From the NCBI GenBank assembly GCA_024640825.1, contig JAHEEG010000018.1, positions 1 to 37,432 on the forward strand: a DNA stretch of 37,432 nucleotides, read 5' to 3'. The position numbers were made by a program, and so were the translations under genes. Each line of letters opens with the position of its first letter. Position 1 is the first letter of the stretch. The notes beneath the pieces were generated by a model. It made no database searches and was not told where the DNA came from. It saw nothing but the letters and a program-made list of their open reading frames with translations. Source of the stretch: Gammaproteobacteria bacterium (lineage in GTDB: Bacteria; Pseudomonadota; Gammaproteobacteria; Pseudomonadales; Azotimanducaceae). Of this stretch, positions 15,930 through 23,872 are shown piece by piece.

Positions 15930-17293
15930 AGCCGGCTCTGCGACGCAACTCCCGGGGGAAGAATCTGAAGTCTGTCGAAGACAAACGTCGGGTGGTATAC
16001 CGCTGGTATGTGGTGGCCGTGCTCATGGCGGTTTCGGTGCTGGGCTATATCGATCGTCTGGTACTGGGGTTTCTGGTGGACCCCATCAAGGCGGATCTTG
16101 CGCTCTCCGATACCCAGATGGGCGTGCTCACCGGGGTCGCCTTCGCGCTGTTCTACGTCATCATGGGACTGCCGCTGGGCCGCTGGATCGATACCGGCCG
16201 GCGTGTCGGCATTCTGTCTTTTTGCGTGGCGCTGTGGTCGTTCATGACCGCCGCGTGTGGCGCGGCGGTTAACTTCCTGGCCCTGTTTATAGGCCGCATG
16301 GGCGTCGCCAGCGGCGAGGCGGCGCTGAATCCGGCAGCGGTCTCCATTATTTCCGATCTGTTTCCCCGGGATCGGAGCGCGCTGCCTATCTCATTTTTTT
16401 CCCTCGGCATCTACATTGGCGGCGGCCTGGCTCTGATCCTGGGTGGACAGCTCATCGATCTGTTCAACCAGATGGGCACCGTTACGCTTCCCGGCTTCGA
16501 CGAGGTGAGCGCCTGGCGGCTGGTGTTCTTTGCCGTAGGCCTGCCCGGGATCGTGGCAGCCGTGCTGCTCTTTGTTACGGTTCGCGAGCCCGAGCGGCGC
16601 CTGCAGGGCGAAGCTGACCAGGCGGCAGCTGCTTCCATGACCGGGGTTTTCGTTTTCCTAGGAGAGCAGCGCCGCCTCTACTTCTGGCTGTTTGGCGGTA
16701 CCCTGACGTTCGGTTTTTATCTCTACGCGGTGATCGGCTGGTACCCGGCGATGCTCATGCGCACCTACGGCCTCGAGCCGGGGGACGCCGCGCTGGGCTA
16801 CGGCCTGGTGTATTTGGTATTCGGCGTTGCCGGCGCGCTTTCCGTCAGCCCGCTGAAGGGTATGCTCAAGCGCCGGGGGGTCGATGAGGCCGCGGTGGTG
16901 CTGTGCTTCTCCGCTATGCTGGTGATGGCGCTTCCCGCGGCACTTGGCCCTCTGGCGCCGTCGGCCTGGCTGTGTCTGGCCTGCTTTGCGCTCACCAAGT
17001 ACTGCTGGGCGCTGACCATAACCACTGCGTTTGTTGCAATTGCCGAAGTCACCCCCAACACGCTGCGCGGCCTGATGACCAGCGTCTTCATGGCGGCAAT
17101 GAACGTCACCGGCGGGGCGCTCGGCGCGGTGATCGTCGGGGTCCTGTCCGACAATGTTTTCGGCCCGGAAAATATCCGCTACGCACTGAGCCTCAACGCA
17201 GCCGTGTTCGTGCCGCTGGCGGCGGTGCTGTTTTTTGTCGCCCGTAAGCCTTACCGTCAGCGAATGGCGGCGCTCCGGGCTCAGAGCGCATAG
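15926..17293 (+). CDS. MFS transporter, spinster-like
   Basis: A 455-residue protein with about twelve membrane helices. The first loop after helix 1 carries YIDRLVLGFLVDPIKADLAL and the helix 2-3 loop GRWIDTGRR, a variant of the MFS GxxxDRxGRR motif; this start is typical of spinster-like transporters common in environmental proteobacteria. The likely cargo is a small organic acid taken up for the enzymes encoded on either side, which is inference. The TTG start overlaps the VOC stop (TTGA); no ATG is available near the N-terminus, so the first residues are uncertain. Confidence 0.85.
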   Translation: MKPALRRNSRGKNLKSVEDKRRVVYRWYVVAVLMAVSVLGYIDRLVLGFLVDPIKADLALSDTQMGVLTGVAFALFYVIMGLPLGRWIDTGRRVGILSFCVALWSFMTAACGAAVNFLALFIGRMGVASGEAALNPAAVSIISDLFPRDRSALPISFFSLGIYIGGGLALILGGQLIDLFNQMGTVTLPGFDEVSAWRLVFFAVGLPGIVAAVLLFVTVREPERRLQGEADQAAAASMTGVFVFLGEQRRLYFWLFGGTLTFGFYLYAVIGWYPAMLMRTYGLEPGDAALGYGLVYLVFGVAGALSVSPLKGMLKRRGVDEAAVVLCFSAMLVMALPAALGPLAPSAWLCLACFALTKYCWALTITTAFVAIAEVTPNTLRGLMTSVFMAAMNVTGGALGAVIVGVLSDNVFGPENIRYALSLNAAVFVPLAAVLFFVARKPYRQRMAALRAQSA

Positions 17294-17327
17294 TCCGGAG
17301 AGTTTTGTTAGACGGAGATACAGACCC

Positions 17328-18095
17328 ATGAATGTGGAAACGCTGGCAGGAAAACTGTGCCAGGCCTACACCGCCGGTGAGCTGCTGCCGGTACCCTCCG
17401 GTGCCGGGCAGGGATTGGGAGTGGCTGACGCCTACGCGGTGCAGCGCGCCTACGTCCGGCTGCGCCTGGCGGAAGAGAGCGTGGCGGGTTTCAAGGCTGG
17501 TGCCACCGCGCCGGCGCCGCAGAAAGCGTTCGGTCTGACCGAGCCCATAACCGGGGTGCTGTTTCAATCCGGCCGCCGGGAACCCGGCGCCACTGTACGG
17601 CAGTCCGATTTCCGGGCGCTGATGCTGGAGGTGGAGCTGGGCTTTCGGGTGGGCAAGGCCATCCGCGAGGCGCCCGCAGACGCGGAAACCGTTCGTGAGC
17701 ATATCGACGCCTGCATGCCCATGGTCGAGCTGGCCGAGATCCCCTACGGCAGCGCGAAGTTCACGGGCCCCGATCTGATCGCAGGCAACTCGGCCTCCCG
17801 CGCCTTTATCGCCGGCTCAGAGCCCGACTGGCGAGGCGTCGACATCAATGCCGTCAATGTCGGCTTTTCTCGGGACGGCCAGCTGCTGCACGAGGCGCCG
17901 GCCAGCGACGTGATGGGCGATCAATGGCAGGCGCTGAAGTGGCTGGTGGGACGCATCGTCGAGCAGGGCTATGTGCTGGAACCCGGCCATGTCCTCATGA
18001 CGGGCTCCATCGGCGCGGCGCATCCCGGCAGGCCGGGAAGCTATCTGGCCGATTTTGGCGCTTTCGGCCAGATCGGCTTCGAGGTCGTTTCCTAG
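17328..18095 (+). CDS. 2-keto-4-pentenoate hydratase / fumarylacetoacetate hydrolase family enzyme
   Basis: A 255-residue protein of the MhpD/FAH fold. LEVELGFRVGKAI gives the metal-binding E-x-E region, PMVELAEIPYG and DLIAGNSASRAFIAG the family core, and PGHVLMTGSIGAAHPGRPGSYLADFGAFG the C-terminal substrate loop. Hydratases of this type add water to 2-hydroxypenta-2,4-dienoates in meta-cleavage of aromatics; some relatives are decarboxylases. The ATG at 17328 has GGAG at 17313-17316 but at a long distance (11 bases). It follows the transporter by 34 bases, consistent with one operon for uptake and breakdown of a ring-derived acid. Confidence 0.85.
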   Translation: MNVETLAGKLCQAYTAGELLPVPSGAGQGLGVADAYAVQRAYVRLRLAEESVAGFKAGATAPAPQKAFGLTEPITGVLFQSGRREPGATVRQSDFRALMLEVELGFRVGKAIREAPADAETVREHIDACMPMVELAEIPYGSAKFTGPDLIAGNSASRAFIAGSEPDWRGVDINAVNVGFSRDGQLLHEAPASDVMGDQWQALKWLVGRIVEQGYVLEPGHVLMTGSIGAAHPGRPGSYLADFGAFGQIGFEVVS

Positions 18096-18626
18096 TTATC
18101 CCGCCTTCGGGTGCATGCGGATGATGACGAAGGGCATCTGGTTGTCCGGGTCCTCGTGGACCTTGCGCCAGAAATCGTACTTCTCCGCCAGCGCGGAAAA
18201 GCCCTCGGCAAACTCTTCAGCGTTCGCCGCCGGGCGGGCTTCCATCTCGTAGAGCGTATCGCCGACCTTCACGCGCACGGACGGGTTGTTCGCGATGATG
18301 CGGTTCCAGTATTTGGTGCCCGGAAACTCGGCCGGGGCTTCGTAGATGGACGGCACGAACACCTTGCCGTTGCTGCTGGCGATAACGGTGGTCACGGAGT
18401 GGGGGATGCCGTACCAGGGGCGGGTCTCCACGAAGACTTCCTGCTGATCGTTGACGAATGACCAGTCGTGTATAGGTGCTTCGGCCACATTTCCAGACAG
18501 CCAGGTGCCCGGCCGGCGGTCTTTGGGCTCGCAGCCCGCCGCGACGAGGAGCGGCAGAAGGGCGACCAGCAGCAGCGCCAGCTGACGGTTCAGGTGATTC
18601 TGCTGAAAGGGATAGGGCAGCTGCAT
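18096..18626 (-). CDS. Predicted lipoprotein, possible FMN-binding split-barrel fold
   Basis: A 176-residue protein with a hydrophobic N-terminus and lipobox LVAAGC, so probably lipid-anchored. The body (VFVETRPWYGIPHSVTTVIA, then a WNRIIANNPSVRVKVGD segment) resembles the NxxANPxVxVxxG pattern of pyridoxamine-oxidase-like split barrels, but this is a by-eye similarity and no cofactor site can be named. ATG at 18624-18626 was chosen; the longer frame beginning MARPERFELP runs antisense across the tRNA gene and is spurious. Its stop codon abuts the stop of the converging hydratase gene with no base between them. Confidence 0.65.
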   Translation of the reverse strand: MQLPYPFQQNHLNRQLALLLVALLPLLVAAGCEPKDRRPGTWLSGNVAEAPIHDWSFVNDQQEVFVETRPWYGIPHSVTTVIASSNGKVFVPSIYEAPAEFPGTKYWNRIIANNPSVRVKVGDTLYEMEARPAANAEEFAEGFSALAEKYDFWRKVHEDPDNQMPFVIIRMHPKAG

Positions 18627-18710
18627 GTTTCGCTCGCGGTTTGTGAAAACATAGGCGCGGCAGATGGTACTCGACCTCAACCAGGGATTGCAGGCATCAT
18701 GCCCGCCTGT

Positions 18711-18787
18711 GCGCCCGTAGCTCAGCTGGATAGAGCACCAGGCTTCGAACCTGGGTGTCGGGAGTTCGAATCTCTCCGGGCGCGCCA
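18711..18787 (+). tRNA. tRNA-Arg (anticodon TCG)
   Basis: A complete cloverleaf of 77 bases with encoded CCA. Acceptor GCGCCCG pairs with CGGGCGC; the D arm is GCTC...GAGC; the anticodon stem CCAGG/CCTGG encloses the loop CTTCGAA with anticodon TCG, reading Arg CGA; the T arm is GGGAG-TTCGAAT-CTCTC. A G discriminator precedes CCA at 18785-18787. The antisense strand gives the well-known false peptide ARPERFELPTPRF, which independently marks this tRNA. No integrase or duplicated 3' end is visible near it. Confidence 0.97.
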
Positions 18788-19021
18788 TTTACGTGTCAAT
18801 ATGCACCCAGCATTTTCAGATTGGCTGAATACGTCGTATTAAGGGGTAATACGCCAACGACATCATCGCGTAGCTGCTATCAAGGCGCTGATCCGACAGC
18901 TGACAGAACAGTTGAGCCGCCAATGAGGGCCGTTCTAGCGATAACTTGAATCCCGGCACAGTTTACGACCCGCCTTCTCAGGCAAAGTAGCAGGTCACAC
19001 CTAAACGGGAGCCGGATTCGC
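18788..19021. other. Gene-poor gap after tRNA-Arg
   Basis: I see no convincing gene here. The most regular element is the dyad AATACG-T-CGTATT (18828-18840), followed by a partial echo TAATACG at 18847-18853. The region is less GC-rich than its surroundings and may be a scar of past insertion, but no repeat of the tRNA end was found by eye. Confidence 0.4.
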
Positions 19022-19519
19022 GTGTTGCGGCGGCTTTTTCGAAGAGACAGGCCCACCCTATTTGCTGCCGTCAGCGGCGCGGCCCTGATTGGGTTCCTGC
19101 TCGGCCACACGCTTTTCGAGGGTGAGGCTCGCATCGATTCTCAAATGCTCACGAAGGAACCCTGGTACTGCGAGGTTGACGATCCCGGTGGCCTCTCGCT
19201 GGTCGCCAGAAGCATAGAAACATTTCATAACGACGGCGCCTCTGAAGGCCTGACCCGGCTTGAAGATCGCGATTCGGGCAGGCTGCTTCTGGCGTTCACG
19301 TACCGTGGGCGCTGGCATCTGGAGGAAACGCTGCTCACCGAGGCCATCAGCGACTATCAGTATCTGCACGTTGACGATGGGGCGTTTTCTCAGGGCGCGC
19401 TGACGGCGATCGAGGCGGAATTCGCCGAACCCGAAGTGTCCCGGATCCACCGGATCACGCCCAGCCAGCTCGTCTACGGTGTGGAAGACTTCATCTACCA
19501 GTGTCACCGTCCTGTCTGA
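19022..19519 (+). CDS. Hypothetical membrane-anchored protein
   Basis: A 165-residue protein with a basic N-terminus (MLRRLFRRDR), one membrane helix (about 11-30, TLFAAVSGAALIGFLLGHTL) and a soluble, acidic C-terminal domain with two cysteines (PWYCEVDDPG and IYQCHRPV) that could form a disulfide in the periplasm. No family is recognised. The GTG start at 19022 has GGGAG at 19007-19011, a little far (10 bases); TTG 19025 is an alternative. It is isolated from its neighbours, so its job cannot be inferred. Confidence 0.6.
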   Translation: MLRRLFRRDRPTLFAAVSGAALIGFLLGHTLFEGEARIDSQMLTKEPWYCEVDDPGGLSLVARSIETFHNDGASEGLTRLEDRDSGRLLLAFTYRGRWHLEETLLTEAISDYQYLHVDDGAFSQGALTAIEAEFAEPEVSRIHRITPSQLVYGVEDFIYQCHRPV

Positions 19520-19593
19520 ACCCGCTTGGCTGACGTAGACATTCCCTCCAGCAGGTGGATACTCCATAAGGGGTACTGGCAACAGGGGTAGAT

Positions 19594-21123
19594 GTGTTCG
19601 ACGTCCTGGTCGTGGGCGCTGGCAGCGCAGGCTCGGTCATCGCGGCTCGGGCCAGCGAAAATCCGGACTGCCAGGTACTGCTGGTGGAAGCCGGCCCCGA
19701 TTATCCCGATCTCTCCAAGACCCCGTTTGATCTGACCAATGGTCACAACAATTCCTATCGAGCGCACGACTGGGGTCTGGACTACGAACCAGTGCCGGGC
19801 CGGCAGGTGGCGTTCCCCCGGGGCAGGGTCACCGGCGGTTCCAGCGCCGTCAATACCACCATCGCGCTTCGCGGCATGCCCGAGGACTACGACGAGTGGG
19901 CTGAGCAGGGCAACCCGGAATGGCGATGGGAGAATGTTCTGCCCGCTTTCCAGCGGCTGGAGCGGGATCTGGATTTCGGTTCGGAGCCTTACCATGGGGA
20001 CAGCGGGCCCATATCTATCCGCCGCTATCCCAGGAATCAACTGCTGCCCCAGCACGCGGCTTTTCTGGAATCGGCCCAGGGGCTGGGATATCCCCTGTGC
20101 GAGGATGCCAACGAACCCTGGGGCTGGGGCGCCGGCCCGCACCCGCTGAACAAGCTGGGTCGGCTGCGCATATCCTGTGCGGTGGGCTACCTGTCCCCGG
20201 CCCGGGTTCGCGATAATCTCGAGATCCGCCCGGACACGTTCGTTCGCCGGCTTGTCATCGAGGTGGGGCGATGCGTGGGTGTGGAGGTGGAAGACGCGCA
20301 GGGCAAAGTGGCGGAGATCCGCGCGCGGCTGGTGGTGCTCAGCGCCGGCGCTATCATGTCACCGGCCATTCTCATGCGTTCCGGTATCGGCCCCAGACGA
20401 CAGCTGGAAAACCTGGGCATTGATGTGCAAGCTGATACGCCGGGGGTGGGTGCCAACCTCAGCGATCATCCTGCCCTGGCCGTGGTCTGTCAGGCGCGCG
20501 ATGCATCGCTCATCGACTTCGATCAGCCGCTCATGCAGACCATATTGCGCTACACCGCCGAGGGGTCGGACAAACGCAACGATCTGCAGATCGAGCAGCT
20601 CAGCTTCGCCGGCCGGCCGGAGCGGCCAGCCGCTTTCGCCATCGCCTCGGTATTGGAATATCAGCATGGTCGCGGCGAGCTGCGGCTTGCCAGCGCGGAT
20701 CCGCATCGCCCGCCGGTCATCGACAACCGCTTCTGCGAGGACGAGCGGGATGTCGCCAGGCTGGTGCGCTGTCTGAAGGACACCCTTGCCTTTACGGACA
20801 GCGGGCCGCTGGCCGATCTTATCGAGGCGGTGACCTTTCCGGATCCCGCCCGCGGCAAAGACGAGGACGCGCTGGCCGGGCTGTGTCGCCGCTTCGCGGG
20901 CAGCGGCTATCACCCCTGCGGCACCGCGAAGATGGGGCCGACAGACGATCCTCTGGCGGTGGTGGATCAGTTCGGCTGCGCCCACGGGGTGGATCAGCTG
21001 GTGGTGGCGGATGCATCCATCATGCCCGGCGTGCCCCGAGCCAACACCAACCTTACCTGCATCATGGTCGGTGAGATGGTCGGCGAGTGGCTGCGTACCG
21101 GCCCCGGACGTTATGGACTTTGA
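19594..21123 (+). CDS. GMC family FAD-dependent oxidoreductase (choline dehydrogenase-like)
   Basis: A 509-residue flavoenzyme that would oxidise an alcohol. The N-terminus holds the dinucleotide-binding VVGAGSAGSVIAAR and the ribose-binding EAGP; GGSSAVNTTIALRGMPEDYD is the GMC signature 1 region and LSAGAIMSPAILMRSGIG signature 2. Active-site candidates are H440 in GSGYHPCGTAKMG and N484 or N486 in PRANTNLTC. Length is near the family norm. Several GMC members oxidise polyethylene glycol, choline or aliphatic alcohols; the substrate here is open. GTG 19594 follows AGGGG. The D-aminoacylase gene follows 72 bases downstream on the same strand. Confidence 0.9.
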   Translation: MFDVLVVGAGSAGSVIAARASENPDCQVLLVEAGPDYPDLSKTPFDLTNGHNNSYRAHDWGLDYEPVPGRQVAFPRGRVTGGSSAVNTTIALRGMPEDYDEWAEQGNPEWRWENVLPAFQRLERDLDFGSEPYHGDSGPISIRRYPRNQLLPQHAAFLESAQGLGYPLCEDANEPWGWGAGPHPLNKLGRLRISCAVGYLSPARVRDNLEIRPDTFVRRLVIEVGRCVGVEVEDAQGKVAEIRARLVVLSAGAIMSPAILMRSGIGPRRQLENLGIDVQADTPGVGANLSDHPALAVVCQARDASLIDFDQPLMQTILRYTAEGSDKRNDLQIEQLSFAGRPERPAAFAIASVLEYQHGRGELRLASADPHRPPVIDNRFCEDERDVARLVRCLKDTLAFTDSGPLADLIEAVTFPDPARGKDEDALAGLCRRFAGSGYHPCGTAKMGPTDDPLAVVDQFGCAHGVDQLVVADASIMPGVPRANTNLTCIMVGEMVGEWLRTGPGRYGL

Positions 21124-21195
21124 CAGGTCGCGGGCGGATGCGGATGAACTCTGAGAGACGCTGACAAACACTCACACACGTACGGGGAGCGGCAC

Positions 21196-22686
21196 ATGAT
21201 TGACCTTGCCATTCGCAACGTTCAGGTACTCGACGGCACCGGCAGCGCTGCGGTCGCTGCCGATGTCGAGGTGTACCAGGGTCGTATCCGCACCGTGGGC
21301 AGCGCCGGGCCAGCCCGGCGCGAGATCGACGGTGGAGGCCTCTGTCTCGCCCCCGGGCTCATCGATACCCACGCCCACGACGACGGCGCTTTCTTCCGTC
21401 ATCCGGACATGTCCTTCAAGCTGGCCCAGGGCGTCACCACGGTGGTCAGCGGCAACTGCGGCTTCTCTGCCATTCCAGCTGACGCGGGTCAGGATTCGGT
21501 GGCGGCCAGTGGCGGTATTCTGGCCGGGCTGGAGGGACAGTTCACCGACCTGGCCGGCTACTTCGACGCGGTGCTCGCCAGGCGTCCGGCCATCAACAAC
21601 CTGATGCTGGTGGGACACAACACGGTTCGCGGCATCACCATGGGCATGGAAGCGCGAGCGCCGACGGCCAGTGAAACCGCCATCATGCGGGATCACATCG
21701 ACCGGGCGATGGCGCAGGGCGCCTGTGGTTTTTCGACGGGCCTGATTTACCGACCGGGGCGCTGGAGTGAGACTGAGGAAGTCATTGCGCTGGCAAAGGC
21801 CGTCAAACCCTATGACGGCCTCTACACCACCCATATGCGCAACGAGGGAGACCGGCTTTTAGAAGCGGTGGAAGAGACGCTGACCATAGCCCGGGAGGCC
21901 GAACTGCATGCGCATATATCGCATCACAAGGCTGCGGGTCGTCCCAACTGGGGCAAAGTGCGCGAGTCCCTGGCGCGGGTGGACGCTGCGCTGGCTGCCG
22001 GCCAGCGGGTCACCCTGGACGTCTATCCCTATACCGCCGGTAGCGGGCGGATGATTGAGTACTTCGACCTGGACGATCCCAATCGGGCGCTCGCTGAGGT
22101 TATCCGCATCGCCAGCTGCCCGGCGTTTCGCCAGTACGAAGGGCACATGCTCACCGAGATCGCCGACGAGCTCGGCATCGACGTGACCGAAGCCGTGAAG
22201 CTCGTGCTCACCGCGCCTGGGGGCGATCGGACCATCTGCATCCACTTCATCATCGACGAGGCGGACATCGAGACCAACCTGCGCCACGCCGACATGATGG
22301 TAGGGTCGGACGGCATCCCCGACCTGCGGGGACGACCTCACCCGAGGCTGTTCGGTACCTTTCCCCGGGTGCTTGGCCGCTATGTGCGCGAACGCGGCGT
22401 GCTATCGCTACCCGAAGCGGTCCGGCGCATGACCAGCGTCGCGGCGGCAACCTTTGGCCTGCAGGAACGGGGCCAGATCCGCGAGGGATACTGGGCAGAT
22501 CTGGTGCTTTTCGATCCGAACACCGTCCTGGATACCGCGACCTACGATGATCCGAAACAGGCGCCGGAAGGCATCCGGCTGGTCGTGGTCAACGGCGAGA
22601 TCGCGCTGGAGAACGGGCAACACAGGGGTGCGGGCAGCGGCAAGATGCTTCGCTACCGGCGCCCGGCTCATGGTGAAACCGCCTGA
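21196..22686 (+). CDS. N-acyl-D-amino-acid deacylase (D-aminoacylase), amidohydrolase family
   Basis: A 496-residue enzyme predicted to release D-amino acids from N-acyl or N-carbamoyl forms. DTHAHDDGAF supplies the HxH metal pair, VTTVVSGNCGFS the family-specific strand, HISHHKAAG two further metal histidines, and MVGSDGIPD the catalytic aspartate. A C-terminal beta strand region (GYWADLVLFDPNTV) completes the composite amidohydrolase fold. Length matches the family. ATG 21196 is preceded by GGGGAG. Found with a GMC oxidoreductase upstream, and facing a serine hydrolase-sulfatase pair, which suggests scavenging of modified organic matter such as cell-wall or D-amino-acid derivatives. Confidence 0.9.
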   Translation: MIDLAIRNVQVLDGTGSAAVAADVEVYQGRIRTVGSAGPARREIDGGGLCLAPGLIDTHAHDDGAFFRHPDMSFKLAQGVTTVVSGNCGFSAIPADAGQDSVAASGGILAGLEGQFTDLAGYFDAVLARRPAINNLMLVGHNTVRGITMGMEARAPTASETAIMRDHIDRAMAQGACGFSTGLIYRPGRWSETEEVIALAKAVKPYDGLYTTHMRNEGDRLLEAVEETLTIAREAELHAHISHHKAAGRPNWGKVRESLARVDAALAAGQRVTLDVYPYTAGSGRMIEYFDLDDPNRALAEVIRIASCPAFRQYEGHMLTEIADELGIDVTEAVKLVLTAPGGDRTICIHFIIDEADIETNLRHADMMVGSDGIPDLRGRPHPRLFGTFPRVLGRYVRERGVLSLPEAVRRMTSVAAATFGLQERGQIREGYWADLVLFDPNTVLDTATYDDPKQAPEGIRLVVVNGEIALENGQHRGAGSGKMLRYRRPAHGETA

Positions 22687-22703
22687 CGCTGTCCGCCCCG
22701 AGG

Positions 22704-23822
22704 CTAGTCAGCTGAATAGAAGGCGCGCTCGACATCCTCGTAAAGTTTCAGGAACGCCGGGTCGCAGAAAGGCAGCAGCTGAGTCATCAGCAGGCCTGCG
22801 AAACCCGACTGACGGTCTATCCAGTAGTGCGTGTTGTGGACGCCGGCCCAGCCCAGGCTGCCGGCGCGGCGCCGGCCCGGAATGTCCCGATCGTTGATGA
22901 GGAAGCCCAGGCCCCAGTGTTTGGGCTCGCCGGGGAAGAAGTCGCAATCGGCGGAGAATCTCGGGCTGGCGGTAATCATGGGGTTGATGGGCAGCGCGCC
23001 GGTATGGTTCTGGGCCATCAGATCCACCGTCGCGCTGTCGAGAACGCGCTGCCCGTCCATCTCGCCCCCGCGCAGCAGCGTCTGCAGGAAGCGGGCGTAG
23101 TCGGTCGGGGTCGAGGCCAGACCGCCGCCGCCGCTGTAGAAGGTTACGTCAGCGATACCCAGCATTGTCTGAACCAGCCCTTCGGGTCCTCGGGAGAAGG
23201 CGGGCAGCACCCGTTGCTGCTTATCTTCCGGCACCTTGAAACAGGTATCAGTCATCCCCAGCGGATCCAGGATGTGCTCGGCGAAGTAGTCGGCCAGCGA
23301 CTGGCCGCTCACTGACTCGACGATGACGCCGAGCACGTCGGTATTGATTCCGTATTCCCATCGGGTTCCCGGGTCCGACATCAGCGGCAGATCGAGAATG
23401 TCCGCGCCGACGTCGCGGGACATGTCCATGCCCATGTGCTTTGCGACGCGCAGGAGGTCGGCGTTCCAGACGACGTAAGCGAAGCCGGCGGTGTGGGTCA
23501 GCAGCTGGCGGATGGTCGGTTGTGATGCGGGGTCCCGCAGGCGCGGGGTGCCGTCAGCATCGAACCCGGCGAGAACCTGCTTGTCACGCAGGCGCTCGGT
23601 GTAGGTTACCGCCGGCTCGTCCAGTGCGACCTTGCCCTGCTCCACCAACTGCATCACGGCCACGCTGGTCACGGCCTTGGTCATGGAGGCCACGCGGAAG
23701 ATGGAATCCATGGCGGCGCCGCCGCTGGCGGCTTTCTCGGCGATGCCCTCGCGGGTAATTCGCGCCGCGATGGCGAAGGGCACCACTTCGTTTTCCACGG
23801 CCGATTGCAATAGCGTCTGCAT
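22704..23822 (-). CDS. Serine hydrolase, class C beta-lactamase / esterase family
   Basis: A 372-residue protein with the SxxK catalytic motif S46-M-T-K49 (RVASMTKAVTSVAVMQLVEQ), a YxN-like segment in WEYGIN, and the end WAGVHNTHYWID in place of the HxG-type third motif, typical of class C-like esterases and not of true beta-lactamases. No signal peptide is seen, which also argues against antibiotic hydrolysis in the periplasm. Likely substrates are esters or amides. It lies 50 bases after the sulfatase on the same strand, so the two probably form one transcript. Confidence 0.88.
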   Translation of the reverse strand: MQTLLQSAVENEVVPFAIAARITREGIAEKAASGGAAMDSIFRVASMTKAVTSVAVMQLVEQGKVALDEPAVTYTERLRDKQVLAGFDADGTPRLRDPASQPTIRQLLTHTAGFAYVVWNADLLRVAKHMGMDMSRDVGADILDLPLMSDPGTRWEYGINTDVLGVIVESVSGQSLADYFAEHILDPLGMTDTCFKVPEDKQQRVLPAFSRGPEGLVQTMLGIADVTFYSGGGGLASTPTDYARFLQTLLRGGEMDGQRVLDSATVDLMAQNHTGALPINPMITASPRFSADCDFFPGEPKHWGLGFLINDRDIPGRRRAGSLGWAGVHNTHYWIDRQSGFAGLLMTQLLPFCDPAFLKLYEDVERAFYSAD

Positions 23823-23872
23823 GCTGGCTGTCTCTCCCTTTCTACGAATTGAGTTTTCGAATAGAGGTTTCT

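Noticed and set aside
18627-18788. N-terminal extension MARPERFELPTPRF... on the minus strand
   Set aside because: It is the antisense of tRNA-Arg, a classical false translation; the lipoprotein start at 18626 gives a clean signal peptide.
18711-19021. tRNA-Arg as an integration site of a mobile element
   Set aside because: No integrase, no repeat of the tRNA 3' end and no phage genes were seen; only a small dyad is present.
22704-23822. True class C beta-lactamase (antibiotic resistance)
   Set aside because: No signal peptide and an atypical third motif; the esterase-like serine hydrolase reading fits better.
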